64,000 bases of DNA from Zoroaster sp. YZ-2022 (GCA_029582265.1 CM055816.1:26828366-26892365); one strand, 5' to 3'; counted from the first letter of the stretch, positions 32,836 to 44,162 are shown. Numbers and translations are program-made. Notes: generated from the letters alone by a model not told the origin.

Positions 32836-33443
32836 GTAATATGACTTCATTCTTTCATTACAACCTTGATAGTAATGTGAATATGATGAAATGTGTTCAT
32901 TTGCTGCTGGGATAAAGGGCCAAAGTCATGGTACAGCCAAGCCTTTAAGAAGCCTGGCCAGGCCCAGGCTACCTGGCCTCCTAATCTGTCTTTTGTGAGT
33001 CCTAATCCTGTAATAATACAGTACCTGCCAATCAACATAACCTGGGCTTCTGGAAGGCCTATAGCCCAGGCAAGCAGAGCTCATTATACTGGCTGCAGTT
33101 GTGAACAAGGACATCTGAGGTGTCAGTCAAGTCTGTGTTAACAATAAGAGCTATTTGAGATCTATTCATTAGTAAAGGGTCTTTTGTGCTCAGCTAGAGG
33201 ATTATATAGGCCTGTAGGTCTGGTCAAAGCCTGGGCCTGGCTGGGCTTCTCAAGGGCTTGGTTGTACCATGACTTTGGCCCTACTCCATAAGTAAAGACC
33301 ATTGGCAGTGATACCATGTGACAAAATCTCTTCTGAGTAGTAATTAGTTCTGAAATTCGCTTCCCACCAGTTCATTTCATCTGAAGTATAAACTGTCTGT
33401 TATGGCCAGATGATTAACAGTCAATTCTTCTGTCCATCTTCAG
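32836..33443. other. TOM70 intron 7 (copy 2)
   Basis: Collinear with 15025-15566 but with an extra segment of about 60 bp (GGGCTTCTGGAAGGCCTATA and following). The foldback arrangement (GGCCAAAGTCATGGTACAGC and GGTTGTACCATGACTTTGG) is retained. Confidence 0.55.
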
Positions 33444-33672
33444 CTGAATCTACTTCTTGATCGGATTGATGATGCAGCTCTGGACTTTGAGAAGTGTAAC
33501 AAACTCAAGAGTGACTTTGCCTTGGCACATGCTCGGTATATATAGCTATGCTAAATATAGACTGGCACTAGTCCATCAGAGTCCTATGCAGCTACAAACA
33601 GCAATGCAACAGCTTGAAGATAGCACCAATAAGTTTCCTACATGTGCTGAGGCCTTTGCACTCTATGCCCAG
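33444..33672 (+). pseudogene. TOMM70: TOM70 exon 8 (copy 2), 10-nt insert and lost donor
   Basis: Same length as copy 1 and with the identical 10-nt GTATATATAG insert (33536-33545) that breaks the frame. In addition the donor GT at the exon end is AT (CCCAG/ATAAGT), so the normal 5' splice site is destroyed. The next intact donor is in the first downstream array unit (GAG/GTAAGT at about 33808), whose use would bring stop codons into the message. One change is Lys to Asn; two are silent. Confidence 0.8.
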
Positions 33673-34990
33673 ATAAGTAGGGACTATGGGGGTAGGGTGG
33701 GAGGGGGTGGTTGGGAGAGGAATGGGTACCTTGGAATCCTAGAGAACAGTTTGAAACAGCACCAAGAAGTTTCCTACATGTGCTGAGGCCTTTGCACTCT
33801 ATGCCGAGGTAAGTAGGGACTATGGGGGTAGGGTGGGAGGGGTGGTTGGGAGAGAATGGGTACCTTGGAATCCTAGAGAACAGTTTGAAACAGCACCAAG
33901 AAGTTTCCCACATGTGCTGAGGCCTTTGCACTCTATGCCGAGGTAAGTAGGGACTATGGGGGTAGGGTGGGGGGTGGGTTGGGAGGGAGGAATACCTATG
34001 GAATCCTAGAGAACAGTTTGAAACAGCACCAAGAAGTTTCCTACATGTGCTGAGGCCTTTGCACTCTATGCCCAGGTAAGTAGGGACTATGGGGGTAGGG
34101 TGGGAGGGGGTGGTTGGGAGAGGAATGGGTACCTTGGAATCCTAGAGAACAGTTTGAAACGGCACCAAGAAGTTTCCTACATGTGCTGAGGCCATTGCAC
34201 TCTATGCCCAGGTAAGTAGGGGAAGACAGGGGTAAGGTGGGAGGGGGTGGTGGGGAGAGGAATGGATACCAAGTGTCCTACATGTGCTGAGGCCTCTGCT
34301 CTGTATCTTGGGTGATATAACATGATATTGTACATAGCGATACTTTTTTTTTTTGATTACGATATCGTGAACTTTTCAAGTTATCAAGATATTGGCAAAT
34401 CGTGATGAGAAAATTTGGGATTAAAAAATATATCGCGATTAAAAAACAAAAATTGCGATTGTGAGTCAAGTCACGAATTTCCCAATGTCCATAGTGCTTG
34501 AGCGAATGGTGCAGTTGTATGTGTCTCTCAGCTGAGCACTGGCGATTTATTGTAACTTATTATCGTGACAGAGGGGTACATACCTGTCATTGTCAGCCCT
34601 TTGAATGAACAAAAAAAAATTCGATACTATCGAAAATCATGATATATGTTTGACGATATATCTTGGATAAAAAAAAAATCGATATCACCCAAGCTTATCT
34701 GTATGCCCAGGTACGGACGGACTATGGGGGAAGGGAGGGGTTTGGTGGAAAGGAGAGTGGTTTGGTAGGGAGGGGAATGGGTACTTTCTCTTGTGTGCTG
34801 AGGCCTTTGCACTGTATGCCCAGGTAAGCAGGGGAATATGGGGGTTGTTTGAAGGGTAGTTTCAGGGTGATGGGGTTGGGAGAAATGGGAATGGGTACCT
34901 TAGAATCCTTAAGGAAAATAGTTTAAAATATCACCAAGACGTTTTTTGTGTGCGTCAAACTCTTTGAGCTCTTGGCCCAGGTATGGGTGA
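33673..34990. repeat. 136-bp array of exon 8 end plus donor copies (copy 2)
   Basis: Four further units before the inserted element (junctions near 33808, 33942, 34076 and 34212, the first two with GCCGAG/GTAAGT) and diverged copies after it (34711, 34824 and 34981). One fewer near copy than at 15796-16550. Confidence 0.9.
34308..34693. mobile_element. GATATATCG-rich TIR element (copy 2)
   Basis: Counterpart of 16568-16957, with the ends CTTGGGTGATATAACATG and ATCGATATCACCCAAG better matched as inverted repeats than in copy 1. Confidence 0.6.
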
Positions 34991-35396
34991 GGCATTGGTG
35001 ATGTGGTCGGGTTGGAGGGTAGATTGAAGAAAGTAAAGGGTTGGAGATGACTAGTCAAGGGAAGAGGGAGTAGGGTAATGAGGTCAGGGGGAGAGCTTCC
35101 GCGGTGGAAATGATTTCAATAGATCCTTTTTACAGAACAGCCATCTTGGTTTTGTAACACACGGGTCAATGGGAATCACATTGAAGCTTATCAAAATAGA
35201 CTGGTGCCTTTCAAACTATGTTGTTGTTTTATATTAATAGTAGTCAGGACCAAAGGTACTGCCTTGAAGATTACATCATAATGAACTTAGGTCCTGCAAT
35301 ATGTAATTGAATAACGAGTCTTTTAGTCGTATTTTGACCTCATTTTATGTCAAATAGAATTCACAAATACTGCCCTCATTGTTGTATTTTATCCAG

Positions 35397-35494
35397 GCTC
35401 AGAGTGATCAAGGACAATTTTCCGTTGCAGATGAGCATTTCCAGAAAGCCATAGCGCTAGAACCAGATAACCCAACTGCTTATGTACATCGAGG
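35397..35494 (+). CDS. TOMM70: TOM70 exon 9 (copy 2)
   Basis: Frame-intact, 98 nt, encoding AQSDQGQFSVADEHFQKAIA then LEPDNPTAYVHRG. One Ala to Val change and one silent change relative to 17661-17758. Splice sites kept (ATCCAG; GTAAGC). Confidence 0.9.
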
Positions 35495-36053
35495 GTAAGC
35501 GACTTTTATTTATTTATATTTTATTTTCATTTATTTTCATTTACTTTATACCCAAGGTAACCCCCCCCCAAAAAAAAATATAAGTAAATCAAATCAAATC
35601 AAATCAAAAAATGATTCCACATGTCTTTCACATTTTTACAAAACAATTTTACATTCAATTTATTTTGATTTTTTTGTATTAGTAAGGAAATTTGATTATC
35701 AGGATGACTGGCGTTAGTCTGATAAAATATTTTGTCTCTGTCATTCAGTCAGTAGAGTATTATAATGATTTTGAGGAAAAAAAGGCTTCCCTGAGACGGT
35801 CAATACTTTATTGGAAACTGAATAAAGTGATAGAAGGAACGATTTAGATTGTGTCTCCTCTGCTTCAGAAAAACTTTGTGTAAATGTCTTTAAAATAATG
35901 TTTACAAAAGTTATTAAATACACTTATAAATAAATAAATAAATAAATAATTGAACCATAAATGGTTTTGAAGTAAAGCTGTCATTGGTTATAATCCCATA
36001 TCAGTCAATATTCCTAACTGACATTACATCCTGTTATTATTTCTTCATCTAAG
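35495..36053. other. TOM70 intron 9 (copy 2)
   Basis: Collinear with 17759-18331. The (AAATC)n run is shorter, and a tandem copy of GAAGCTGTCATT seen in copy 1 is absent. No coding sequence. Confidence 0.6.
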
Positions 36054-36116
36054 TTGGAAGAAAGATGCTGATGGAGCAATATGGATGATCAAGAAAGCAT
36101 TGCAGATAGACACTAA
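36054..36116 (+). CDS. TOMM70: TOM70 exon 10, 5' part (copy 2)
   Basis: Encodes (G)WKKDADGAIWMIKKALQIDT and K; a GGG to TGG change gives Gly to Trp. The frame continues through about two 23-bp units to a GTAAAC at 36187 or a stop at 36238. Relative to copy 1 the open stretch is 861 nt shorter, a multiple of three, so both alleles keep the same frame to the same final residues (QHCLSSSTEVNYV). Confidence 0.75.
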
Positions 36117-36492
36117 GTCCTGCACTCCATCACCACCCAGTCCTGCACCCCTCCCCAGGCAGCACTGCTTATCATCAAGTACAGAGGTAAACTATGTCTA
36201 CCTATACCTCAGGCCTGGGATTTTTCAGGATTTTTCCTGATTTCAGGATTTTTTACAAATCTCTCTTTGCCTCAAAACTTTCTTGAAAGTTGCTAGCAAG
36301 GAAATAAAGAAGTAGCCTGTATTGTGTCCAAACCTCTAGTTTCTTGTTTGTGTGGATGTGGAGAGTCTGTAAATCCTCCAAAATTAAACATCCAGGAGGT
36401 TCAGGGGATGCAGTCCTCTAGACCAAAGGGAGACCCAGGCTCGCTACCCATTTTTCAGGATTTTGTACTTTTGTCAAATCACTCCCCTGATA

Positions 36493-36775
36493 CCCACCCA
36501 ACCGTTCACCCCTCCCCCACCCAACCATTACCCCTCCCCCACCCAACCATTCACCCCTCCCCACCCAACCATTCATCCCTGCCCACCCAACCATTCACCC
36601 CTCCCCCACCCAACCGTTCATCCCTCCCCCACCCAACCGTTCACCCCTCCCCACCCAACCATTCACCCCTCCCCACCCAACCGTTCATCCCTCCCCACCC
36701 AACCGTTCACCCCTCCCCACCCAACCGTTCACCCCTTCCCACCCAACCATTCACCCTCCCCACCCAACCATTACC
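36493..36775. repeat. About 21-bp C-rich minisatellite (copy 2)
   Basis: About thirteen copies of CCCAACCATTCACCCCTCCCC with variants, the counterpart of 19747-19992. Long plus-strand frames here (Pro/His/Thr/Ser) are compositional. Confidence 0.9.
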
Positions 36776-36780
36776 CCACC

Positions 36781-37209
36781 TTCATCCAGCATTTAACCCC
36801 CAACCCTTCAAATACAAAACCACATTGACCAATCTCTCGGTTAAAATACATCAAAGTCAAACTAGAGATGTTTCTCTTTTTGAACAGACCTCAGAGCTGC
36901 CTGTATATATTCCTGCTAAAAATTATGCAAAATTATTGTGTTTTGATCTAATTTTATAACAAGAAATCGCGTCCTCTTCTAGTGATCCTCAGATTGCTGC
37001 TTCCCGGGTTGTATTTTATTTATTTATTTCTGATATTTTATCAGGGTATCGCGTTCACATAACACGTGATCTCCCTCGTGGCCCTGGGAATTAAAATGTA
37101 ATTCAAAAGACAATAAACATAATAAAACATATAAACAAATAAAACTAAAATAAAAGATAAAATTAATAACTAATTCAGTTACAAACAAAACCCACTGTGG
37201 TAAGAAATA
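36781..37209. other. AT-rich intergenic or intronic stretch
   Basis: No coding sequence is recognised. The part from about 37015 to 37200 (TTTATTTATTTCTGATATTT, then ATCAGGGTATCGCG and CTCCCTCGTGGCCCTGGGAA) reads like the reversed 3' end of an interspersed repeat, but the family is uncertain. Confidence 0.35.
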
Positions 37210-38905
37210 TACAGTGCGTATCAAAAAAAAGGTAATCCGAATTCAGGGCGTTAATATGCCAAGGTTATTTAGTTTGACAATTTACATGTAGTGTACCAAA
37301 GAAGAGGAACTCCTCAGCTTTCCATTGATACCTGTATCGATCCATTGCTGTCACACATGGCCGAGTACATTGTTATTGAAAATGGCAAATTCAAATCGCA
37401 TTTTTGCAAGTTTGGGTAATCAGTTCAAGGCAGTCTGAAATGGACGCATCACTTGACTGCCTAGATGATTATGTAAGATTTTTAAGCTAGTTGGAAAGAT
37501 GGTACAACTAACGACTGAACAGCGAGTTTTCGTGATTACAACATTTCACCAAACTCACAGTTTGCAGCAAACTCGCGATGCTTTCAGGAACGTTTCCCAG
37601 AACGGGAGCCCCAGCAGCCAAAACCATCTGGGCGAATGTTAGAAAATATCAAGAGTATGGCACTAGCCTCAACCGCAACAAGGGAATTCTGGCAGGAGGC
37701 GCACCGGGCGATCAGAAGGGAACATTGCAGCAGTAAGGCAGCAACTTTTGGAGCATCCTAGGGACACCAGCGCGAAGGCGAAATGGGCTGAGATTGCCTT
37801 CGGCGACATTCAACAGAATCACGAGATTGGACCTCCACCAGCATCCATATCAGGATTCACATCCGACATCAACTTACGCCAGGAGATTTTGCTAGAAGGC
37901 TGGCGTTTGCCAGATGGTTGATAGCCCATACCGAGAGAGATGTCAATTTTCATGCGAATCGTAATCGGCGTTTAAGCTGCTTTCTCCATGAACGGCAAGG
38001 TCAATACGCATAATGTTCTTGAATATGCACCAGCAAGACAATTCCCCCAGAATTCAATTTTGAGGTTAACATGAGTCGACAAAAGTGGACTGTTTGGTTA
38101 GGACTTTGTGGAAGTGGTCAGCTGATCGGACCGTTTTTCTTTCAAAGGAATGTCAATGGTAACATGTATCTGCAGATGCTCAATGATAACGTTTACCGCA
38201 GGCTGCAGGAACACTTTGAGCGACAGGTTCGTGGGGTCTTCAGACAACTCTGGTGGGCCCAAGATGGCGCCCAGCACACGCCTATATCGCTGTCCGAGAT
38301 CGTCTGAGGGAACTCTTTGGCAACGAGTCATCGCCGTCAACCATGAGGTGGAATGGCCACCAAGATCACCTGACCTCACACCATGTGACTATTTCCTTTG
38401 GGGACATTTGAAGAACAAGGTGTTTGCAACTCCTCCCCGTGATCTTGATGAATTACAGGGCCGTATTCGAAATGAAGTGGATGCTTTACGCAATAATCCG
38501 GCTATGGTGAGACGAGCAGTGCAGGACATGCTCCGTCGCTGTCAGCTTTGTGTCGAAGGGAGGTGGACATGTTGAAGGTGTGGGTGCATAAAAGGGCAAT
38601 GTTAGAAGAGATTCTTCTTGAATAATGTCCAGTCATTCCTAAAGAAAATCTGGTTTATCATACTGACTTTCACTAATTATCCTGCCTTGCACTGATTACC
38701 CAAACTTGCAAAAATGCGATTTCAATTTGTCATTTTCAATAACAATGTACTCGGTCATGTGTGACAGCAATGGGTCAATAAAGGTATCAATGGAAAGCTG
38801 AGGAGTTCCTCTTCTTTGGTAAACTACATGTAAATTGTCAAACTAAATAACCTTGGCATATTAACCCCCTGAATTCGGATTACCTTTTTTTTGATACGCA
38901 CTGTA
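37210..38905 (+). mobile_element. Mariner-like DNA transposon with about 213-bp inverted repeats
   Basis: Starts TACAGTGCGTATC and ends GATACGCACTGTA, with TA on both flanks. The inverted repeats extend about 213 bp (37211-37423 and 38691-38904) with few mismatches. The interior carries a broken mariner-type transposase. Long TIRs and TA target duplication identify the Tc1/mariner superfamily. The near-perfect TIRs contrast with the frameshifted coding region. Confidence 0.9.
37499..38580 (+). pseudogene. Mariner-like transposase, frameshifted
   Basis: The ATG at 37499 gives MVQLTTEQRVFVITTFHQTH, a helix-turn-helix start typical of mariner transposases. Later blocks in other frames include NIAAVRQQLLEHP, a VNTHNVLEYAP block, WTVWLGLCGSGQLIGPFFF, WWAQDGA and WPPRSPDLTPCDYFLWG. 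The second and third catalytic Asp lie in AQDGA and LTPCD; counted through the frameshifts they are about 41 residues apart, unlike classical mariner (34). At least four frame breaks or stops show it is dead. It encodes the cut-and-paste enzyme of the surrounding element. Confidence 0.85.
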
Positions 38906-39715
38906 TAAGTGAAATAAAACATTATGTACATTGTAAAAAGGTACTTGAGTTGATAGAGATAATCAAATGTTCCTAATTATTGTAAAGTCCTTGTGCTTCA
39001 TACACTCTAAAAACAGATTGGTTAAATAATATCTTCTTCGTTATACAAATAAATTGCCCAACTCTATTGCTCCATGTTCAATATTGCTGTTAAGTGTATA
39101 TGACTATTTACCAGGCAATTTGATGGCTAACATTAATCATTTCCTCCAACCACTCTTATTCAAAGAAATTGACCATGAAGGTCCCCAAGTTGTGGAATTC
39201 TGTGGAAATATTTTACAAATATTCAATATTTTAATTAAAACATAAACTAAAGACTCAATTACTAAGAAAGTATTTATAATATGAATAAGATTCTTTGTTA
39301 ATATGGGTAACATTGTCTTACTTACCGGTATCTTGTGTACATGTCCTTATGGGAGTTTAGAGTTTAAAGTTTACTGTGCCCATAACATTATGAATATAGG
39401 GTCCCTGCTCGAACAAGCTTCATGCACATTCATAATTATATTAATCTATTATTAAATGTTTCATATGTTTACAATTATAATTTTGTTGTCCCCTTAAGTG
39501 TGGAGAAAAAAAAGAAAGCATTTAAAATGCATATAAAATTAATACATTAATATATATTAGTTGGAATCAAAACTGCAAAATGACGAATTACATTTAATAC
39601 ATAACACAAACACAATAATACAAGAAAACAAATAAAATTCATTTACATAAAATAAATCTATAATTAAAAAAGGGCAGAACAGATTCTTCTACAAACACTG
39701 CATGACAGTCAATAT
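38906..39715. other. AT-rich stretch without recognised genes
   Basis: 810 bp of AT-rich sequence. A 63-codon frame at 39054-39245 (with HFLQPLLFKEIDHEGPQ) shows no domain I recognise and has no clear splice context; treated as non-coding. Confidence 0.4.
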
Positions 39716-40903
39716 TGTGGCGTAATCTCCCGAGGTCAAATAAACTCGGAGGTTCAGAGAAACAGTCGCCGACTGCGGCGAGATTTCCCGAAACCTATCT
39801 TCGGCCTAAGACCGTGGAAATCTTCGAGCAGTCTCCAGGCCCAGGGATGCGAGCTCGTTTGGAGGAAATATACCGCCCGGTTGGTTGCTGAACTTTACTT
39901 GGCCCTAGACACAACTGAACAGACGGACAAACAGACCGACGATAAAGAGAGAGAGAAAACAGTAAAGAAGAGACGGCAACACGCAGTTCTATTCTGAGAA
40001 GAAATAGACGGAAGTTTTATTGGGGAAAGAGAACACTGAAAGGGACTTGGGAAACCTTTAACAACCCTGCTTATTATCCTTTATTTACCCTTGACCTACT
40101 TTAATTGCAAGGGAGGACCTCACCAAAACATACCGCAGATGATTCAGTGACACTCCACAAATATAGCACAAGCTCGCATAAATGAGTGCAGTATTCTTGA
40201 CTTTCCTACTGGTTGGAACTAATCTAGTATTTCTCCAAGGCCATCTACATCGACCTCTGTGATCGATTCTAACGTTGTTCGACTCCCCGGTGAAATCGAG
40301 ACAACGATTCTACAGCCTTATACTAAATCAACCTAAGTTCCACACTAACCAAAGTCACTGCAATCAATCTCTAATGCAAACTTAATGCTACACAATCGCC
40401 CGTACCGATACAACACTGATCACCGTACGATCTGCCCTGCTCGGTCGCTACTTCACTACCCGTGAAGTCAGGTCGGACATTGACGGCTATCCTGCATACA
40501 ATACAAGCAAGCAACTCACCTAAGCGCTGACTGCAATCGTCTACCAAGAGTTCTGATAAGCAACTGCCTGGAGTGCTGACAACCAACTGCGTACTTGGAG
40601 TTCTGATAGGCAACTGCCAAATTGCCGCGCTGCCGGCGGCCCGGCTCTGTTTTACTCCAAAAAACCCACGCTGCGCGCCACCCCGCCCAACCACAACGTG
40701 ATTGGCCGCCGCCTCACTACCTCTGCCCAGCGACAAGAACTGCAACCCTCAATCGGTTGCCGCATGCCTAACTGCGCGCCGATTGGCTGCCTCGCCACAT
40801 GCACGGTAGCTTGTCCGATCTACTTCTGCACTGAAGTTCAAAGACCTTAACAACATAATAAGGGGAGACTAGACTTGTGTCGGTCCACCCCTATCTCGTC
40901 ACA
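39716..40903. mobile_element. Solo LTR of an LTR retrotransposon
   Basis: An 1188-bp segment begins TGTGGCG and ends CGTCACA, short inverted ends with the 5'-TG...CA-3' rule, and is flanked by ATAT on both sides (39712-39715 and 40904-40907), a 4-bp target duplication. It is more GC-rich than its surroundings and has no internal gag/pol. This is the expected product of recombination between two LTRs of a Gypsy-like element. One long antisense frame (40371-40745) is probably incidental. Confidence 0.75.
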
Positions 40904-41320
40904 ATATCTTGCTTCGTGGATTTTTTTTTATTTCATAGACAAATAGAACTTCATCCAAGAATGGTAAATTTTGGTTTCCTATATAATGCACTTCTCTATT
41001 GGAATCAAAATGAGGCTGTTTTAAATAGTGTGGTGCCTTGCAAACTCATAGTGATTTATGATTAGCTGTCAGGTTACCAGACAAATATGGCCTCAATGTG
41101 ATGAGGATCTATTAAAGCATGGATAAGATGACTTCCTGGCAGGCAATGATTGCTTTAAATTAAAAACAATAAAGTCATGGCAAATTGACCATGCATGTCT
41201 AGTTTACTTACACGATGTCGATGTCAACTATACTATCCTCATACTGTCCATTTTGATGGAAATTGCCTACATGTATGCTCCTAGGAGGACGAAATTCAAG
41301 GCCTGTGAGGTGATCAGACA
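40904..41320. other. Short stretch between the solo LTR and the CACTA element
   Basis: Continues the AT-rich background. No gene is recognised; a 62-codon frame at 40877-41065 has no domain evidence. Confidence 0.4.
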
Positions 41321-41520
41321 CACTGTAAAAAATTGCTGTAATTTTGGCAGTATTTGACTGTATATATTTACAGTAGTGTATTGTATATTTATTTTACAAT
41401 ACCTTACATGTACTGTAAATAATTATTGCATTAACCGAAAAAATGCAAACATACATTGCGGTATTATACTGTAAAATGTATTACAGTATCGTACTGTAAC
41501 TACGTCATACATGTACATTG
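41321..41520. repeat. CACTA left terminal and subterminal repeats
   Basis: The 16-bp TIR is followed by about nine scattered copies of TACTGTAA, TTACAGTA or close variants within 200 bp. In CACTA elements such repeats bind element-encoded proteins. Confidence 0.75.
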
Positions 41521-42018
41521 TCGACCAATGGCAATGCTGCATACATTGACACGCCCACAATTTTCGCGCTCAAAAAAGTTGACCCAACGCCATCTTCTTT
41601 CTGCAGTTTGATGTTAATTGTTATGATTATGATGTTGTCGGCAGTAGTGACGAATCCGTGAATTTATACATTTTGGTACATGGTACTATTACTGTATTAT
41701 TCTTTTTTTTTCCCTGTACAATCTGATAATTTACTGTTCGTTAGAACTTACTGACTGACACTCTGTTGGAAAACCATCGTATTTTTAGATTTGTTTTGAT
41801 ATGTGTGTGTGTGTGTGCAGGCTAACTGTAACGTGAAGCGTCGTCGACCCGGTTTTGTGCTAGGCCATCCCTACATAGGCCTCGTGTACTAGTACTAGTG
41901 CCCAAGGCCTAACATTGTCATTGTGTAGCGGGTTTGGGTGAACGTGTTAATGCTAGGCTTATATACAAGGTTAAAAGTTAATAGTTAATTAATAGTCCAA
42001 TTCTATAGTGAAAATGAC

Positions 42019-42538
42019 ATGTTCCACTGTCAACTGTGTGAATATTCCAGTGAGTCGCTGAAGGCGTTTACAGTACACTTTGAATTTCATAGAAACGTTC
42101 CTAATTTTAATTTCCCTTGTGTTGTACCTACAATCATGCACACGTACATTCCGACATTTTCTAGCTTTTAAGTCACATGTTTATAGAGATCACAGAAAAG
42201 GGGGACTTAGGCCTACCTTGGGCACAGATACAGATCTGATATGTGAAGTGTGTGAATACAAATTTAAAGATTTTCATACTTTTTGTGCACATTTGAAACA
42301 TCATATTCAGAGTGGGGTCGAAATTGTGTGTCCATTCAAACATTGTACGAACATCTTTAAATAAAGTCATCATTTTCTTCACATTTATCTCGGAAGCACA
42401 ACAATTGGTCATTTAAGCTTCTTTCTGATTCAGTGTGTAACATTACACAACATAACAGTACAAACCCAAGTACTAGTGAAGATTCTACAGTTAATGGTAG
42501 TGACATTTCTGATGATGAAAACTTCTTAGATAAGGATT
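42019..42538 (+). pseudogene. CACTA transposase, N-terminal zinc-finger part (broken)
   Basis: The ATG at 42019 gives MFHCQLCEYSSESLKAFTVH then FEFHRNVPNF, a C-x2-C...H finger. After a frame shift near 42133 come CTRTFRHFLAFKSHVYRDH (C2H2-like) and CEVCEYKFKDFHTFCAHLKH (third finger). After another frame shift near 42360 an acidic Ser/Thr/Asp-rich linker (NPSTSEDSTVNGSDISDDEN) ends in an in-frame stop at 42538. Several C2H2 fingers at the N terminus are usual for animal CACTA-type transposases. At least three disabling changes. Confidence 0.7.
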
Positions 42539-42540
42539 AA

Positions 42541-43811
42541 GACAATATCACTTTGTACACTGTTGATCAAAAGGTTTTTCTGAAAAGCTTAGCTCAATTG
42601 TACCTGAAGTTGCAAGCAAAATTCTTACTTCCAGCATCAGTGATTCAAGATATAATTCAGGAGTTTCAAAGCATTCATGATATAGGTCAGTCCCATTTGA
42701 TTTCCACATTAGAAAAGAAACTGTTGAACCTGAATGTAAGAGAAAATGAAACATCAGACATAATAGATCATGTGTTGAGAACAGATCTTTTGAAAGCATG
42801 TAATGCTGGTGTATTGCGATCAGATCAAACCCGTCAAACATACTTCAAAACTGAGTTCCATTTTGTAGAACCTAGTGAAATCTATTTGGGACAAGATAGT
42901 GAATGTGGAAAACAGAGATTCTACCAGTACATTCCCATTGAAGCACTATTCAAACAGAAATCTGTAATTGATCAGTACAAGGAAACCCATGCCCGTAAAT
43001 CCAAGAAAAATATATTTGAAGATGTGTCAGATGGTAAATCTTTCTTAAACAATGTTCTCCTTCAGGAACATCCATCTTCTATTTCACTGATTCTTTATCA
43101 AGACTCGTTTGAAGTAGTTAATCCATTAGGATCTGGGAAGAAGAAACATAAGATACTTGCAGTATATATGTATGTTACACTTGCAGACCTTTTGCCACAT
43201 AACCGATCAGGTATTGATCATATGCAGTTGGTCTTGCTCTGTAGAGAACAAGATTACAAAGCATTTGGTGGAGAGGCTGTTTTCTCTCGCCTGATTAAAG
43301 ATCTTCAGTCTATAGAAAATGATGGCATTACATCTAGAGTTCTAAGGGGTACAGTTTCCACTATTGCTGGTGATAATCTAGGTTCTCATAATATAGGTGG
43401 ATTCACAGAGAATTTTAGTAAGAGCAAGTACTTCTGTCGTTATTGGATTTGACATATTACCTACAACGACACAGTATAAACACCAACAATCCAGTTCCAT
43501 CTATCTACGAACTAAAACAAAAATGGCCATACCTCTTTCTACCAAGATTTCTTTTGGCACATTTTAACACCTTAACTGATATTCCAATAGTTGCGTGTTT
43601 ATCAGATGCCCTACAAGGGAAAGGACAGCGTGTCAAGAGCTACATGGCAAATCTAGAGCAAGGAAACAAACGGGTTCAGGCTGTGTTGGCTGATATTGAC
43701 TCTGCAATCCATGTACTTGATGACGCTCAATCTGTACTGGCACCAGGGGTAATCTTGCTTATGATGGCATATTTCAGAGAGCCCATAGACTCTCTATTTC
43801 TGCTCACTGAT
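42541..43811 (+). pseudogene. CACTA transposase core (Tnp2-like), internally deleted
   Basis: Continues in frame after the stop: TLYTVDQKVFLKSLAQLYLK, then FVEPSEIYLGQDSEC, DSFEVVNPLGSGKKKHKILA, LLPHNRSGIDHMQLVLLCRE, VFSRLIKDLQSIENDGI and IAGDNLGSHNIGGFTENF. The D-x-NPLG, H-QLVLL and AGDNLGSH blocks correspond to the first two acidic motifs of the CACTA transposase core. Near 43450 the frame changes and jumps to PSIYELKQKWPYLFLPRFLL and YFREPIDSLFLLTD. The region expected to hold the third acidic motif between them was not seen, suggesting an internal deletion. It ends at a GTAAGT donor (43812). Confidence 0.8.
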
Positions 43812-43970
43812 GTAAGTAGTGTTTTATTTAAAATACATCCCAACCTACATTTTTTTGTAATTTTTTGTGAAGCCTATTCATGATTCGGGTAGCAGAGCAA
43901 ACTTCTCCTGCATAAAGGCTTATAACATTGGTCTTGGTGATATGATTCCCATCTTGAGAAATTACACCTA

Positions 43971-44162
43971 GGTCCAATTTCATAGAGCTGCTAAGTACAC
44001 AAATTTTCTAAGCACAGAAAAATTTCGCTAAGCAAAATGAGTTTACCAGCCAAAATGCCATATAGCGTATATTATTTTTAACTGGTTCCCCGCTTATTTT
44101 TGCTTAGCAACAAAATTTGTCCAGTAATATTTTCTGCTTAACACCTCTATGAAATTGGGCCC
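43971..44162. mobile_element. GGGCCCAATTTCATAGAG foldback MITE (in transposase intron)
   Basis: The left end GGTCCAATTTCATAGAGCTG is the inverse of the right end CTCTATGAAATTGGGCC. The interior includes GCTAAGCA and TGCTTAGCAA inverted words. A second copy of the same family is at 46508-46656. Confidence 0.7.

Larger units (their letters stand above)
22406..36780 (+). repeat. TOM70 exon 5-10 segment, copy 2
   Basis: Collinear with 10571-19992 from TTAGTATATGCTGAATGC to the CCCAACCATTCA array. It is longer (14.4 kb) because two minisatellites are greatly expanded (92-bp array about 35 units; 72-bp array about 53 units), while the 23-bp array is contracted to about two units. It lacks exons 1-4. 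Confidence 0.9.

Noticed and set aside
36324..36959. 211-codon Pro/His/Ser-rich frame
   Set aside because: It arises from the 21-bp C-rich minisatellite in non-coding sequence with no splice or domain support.
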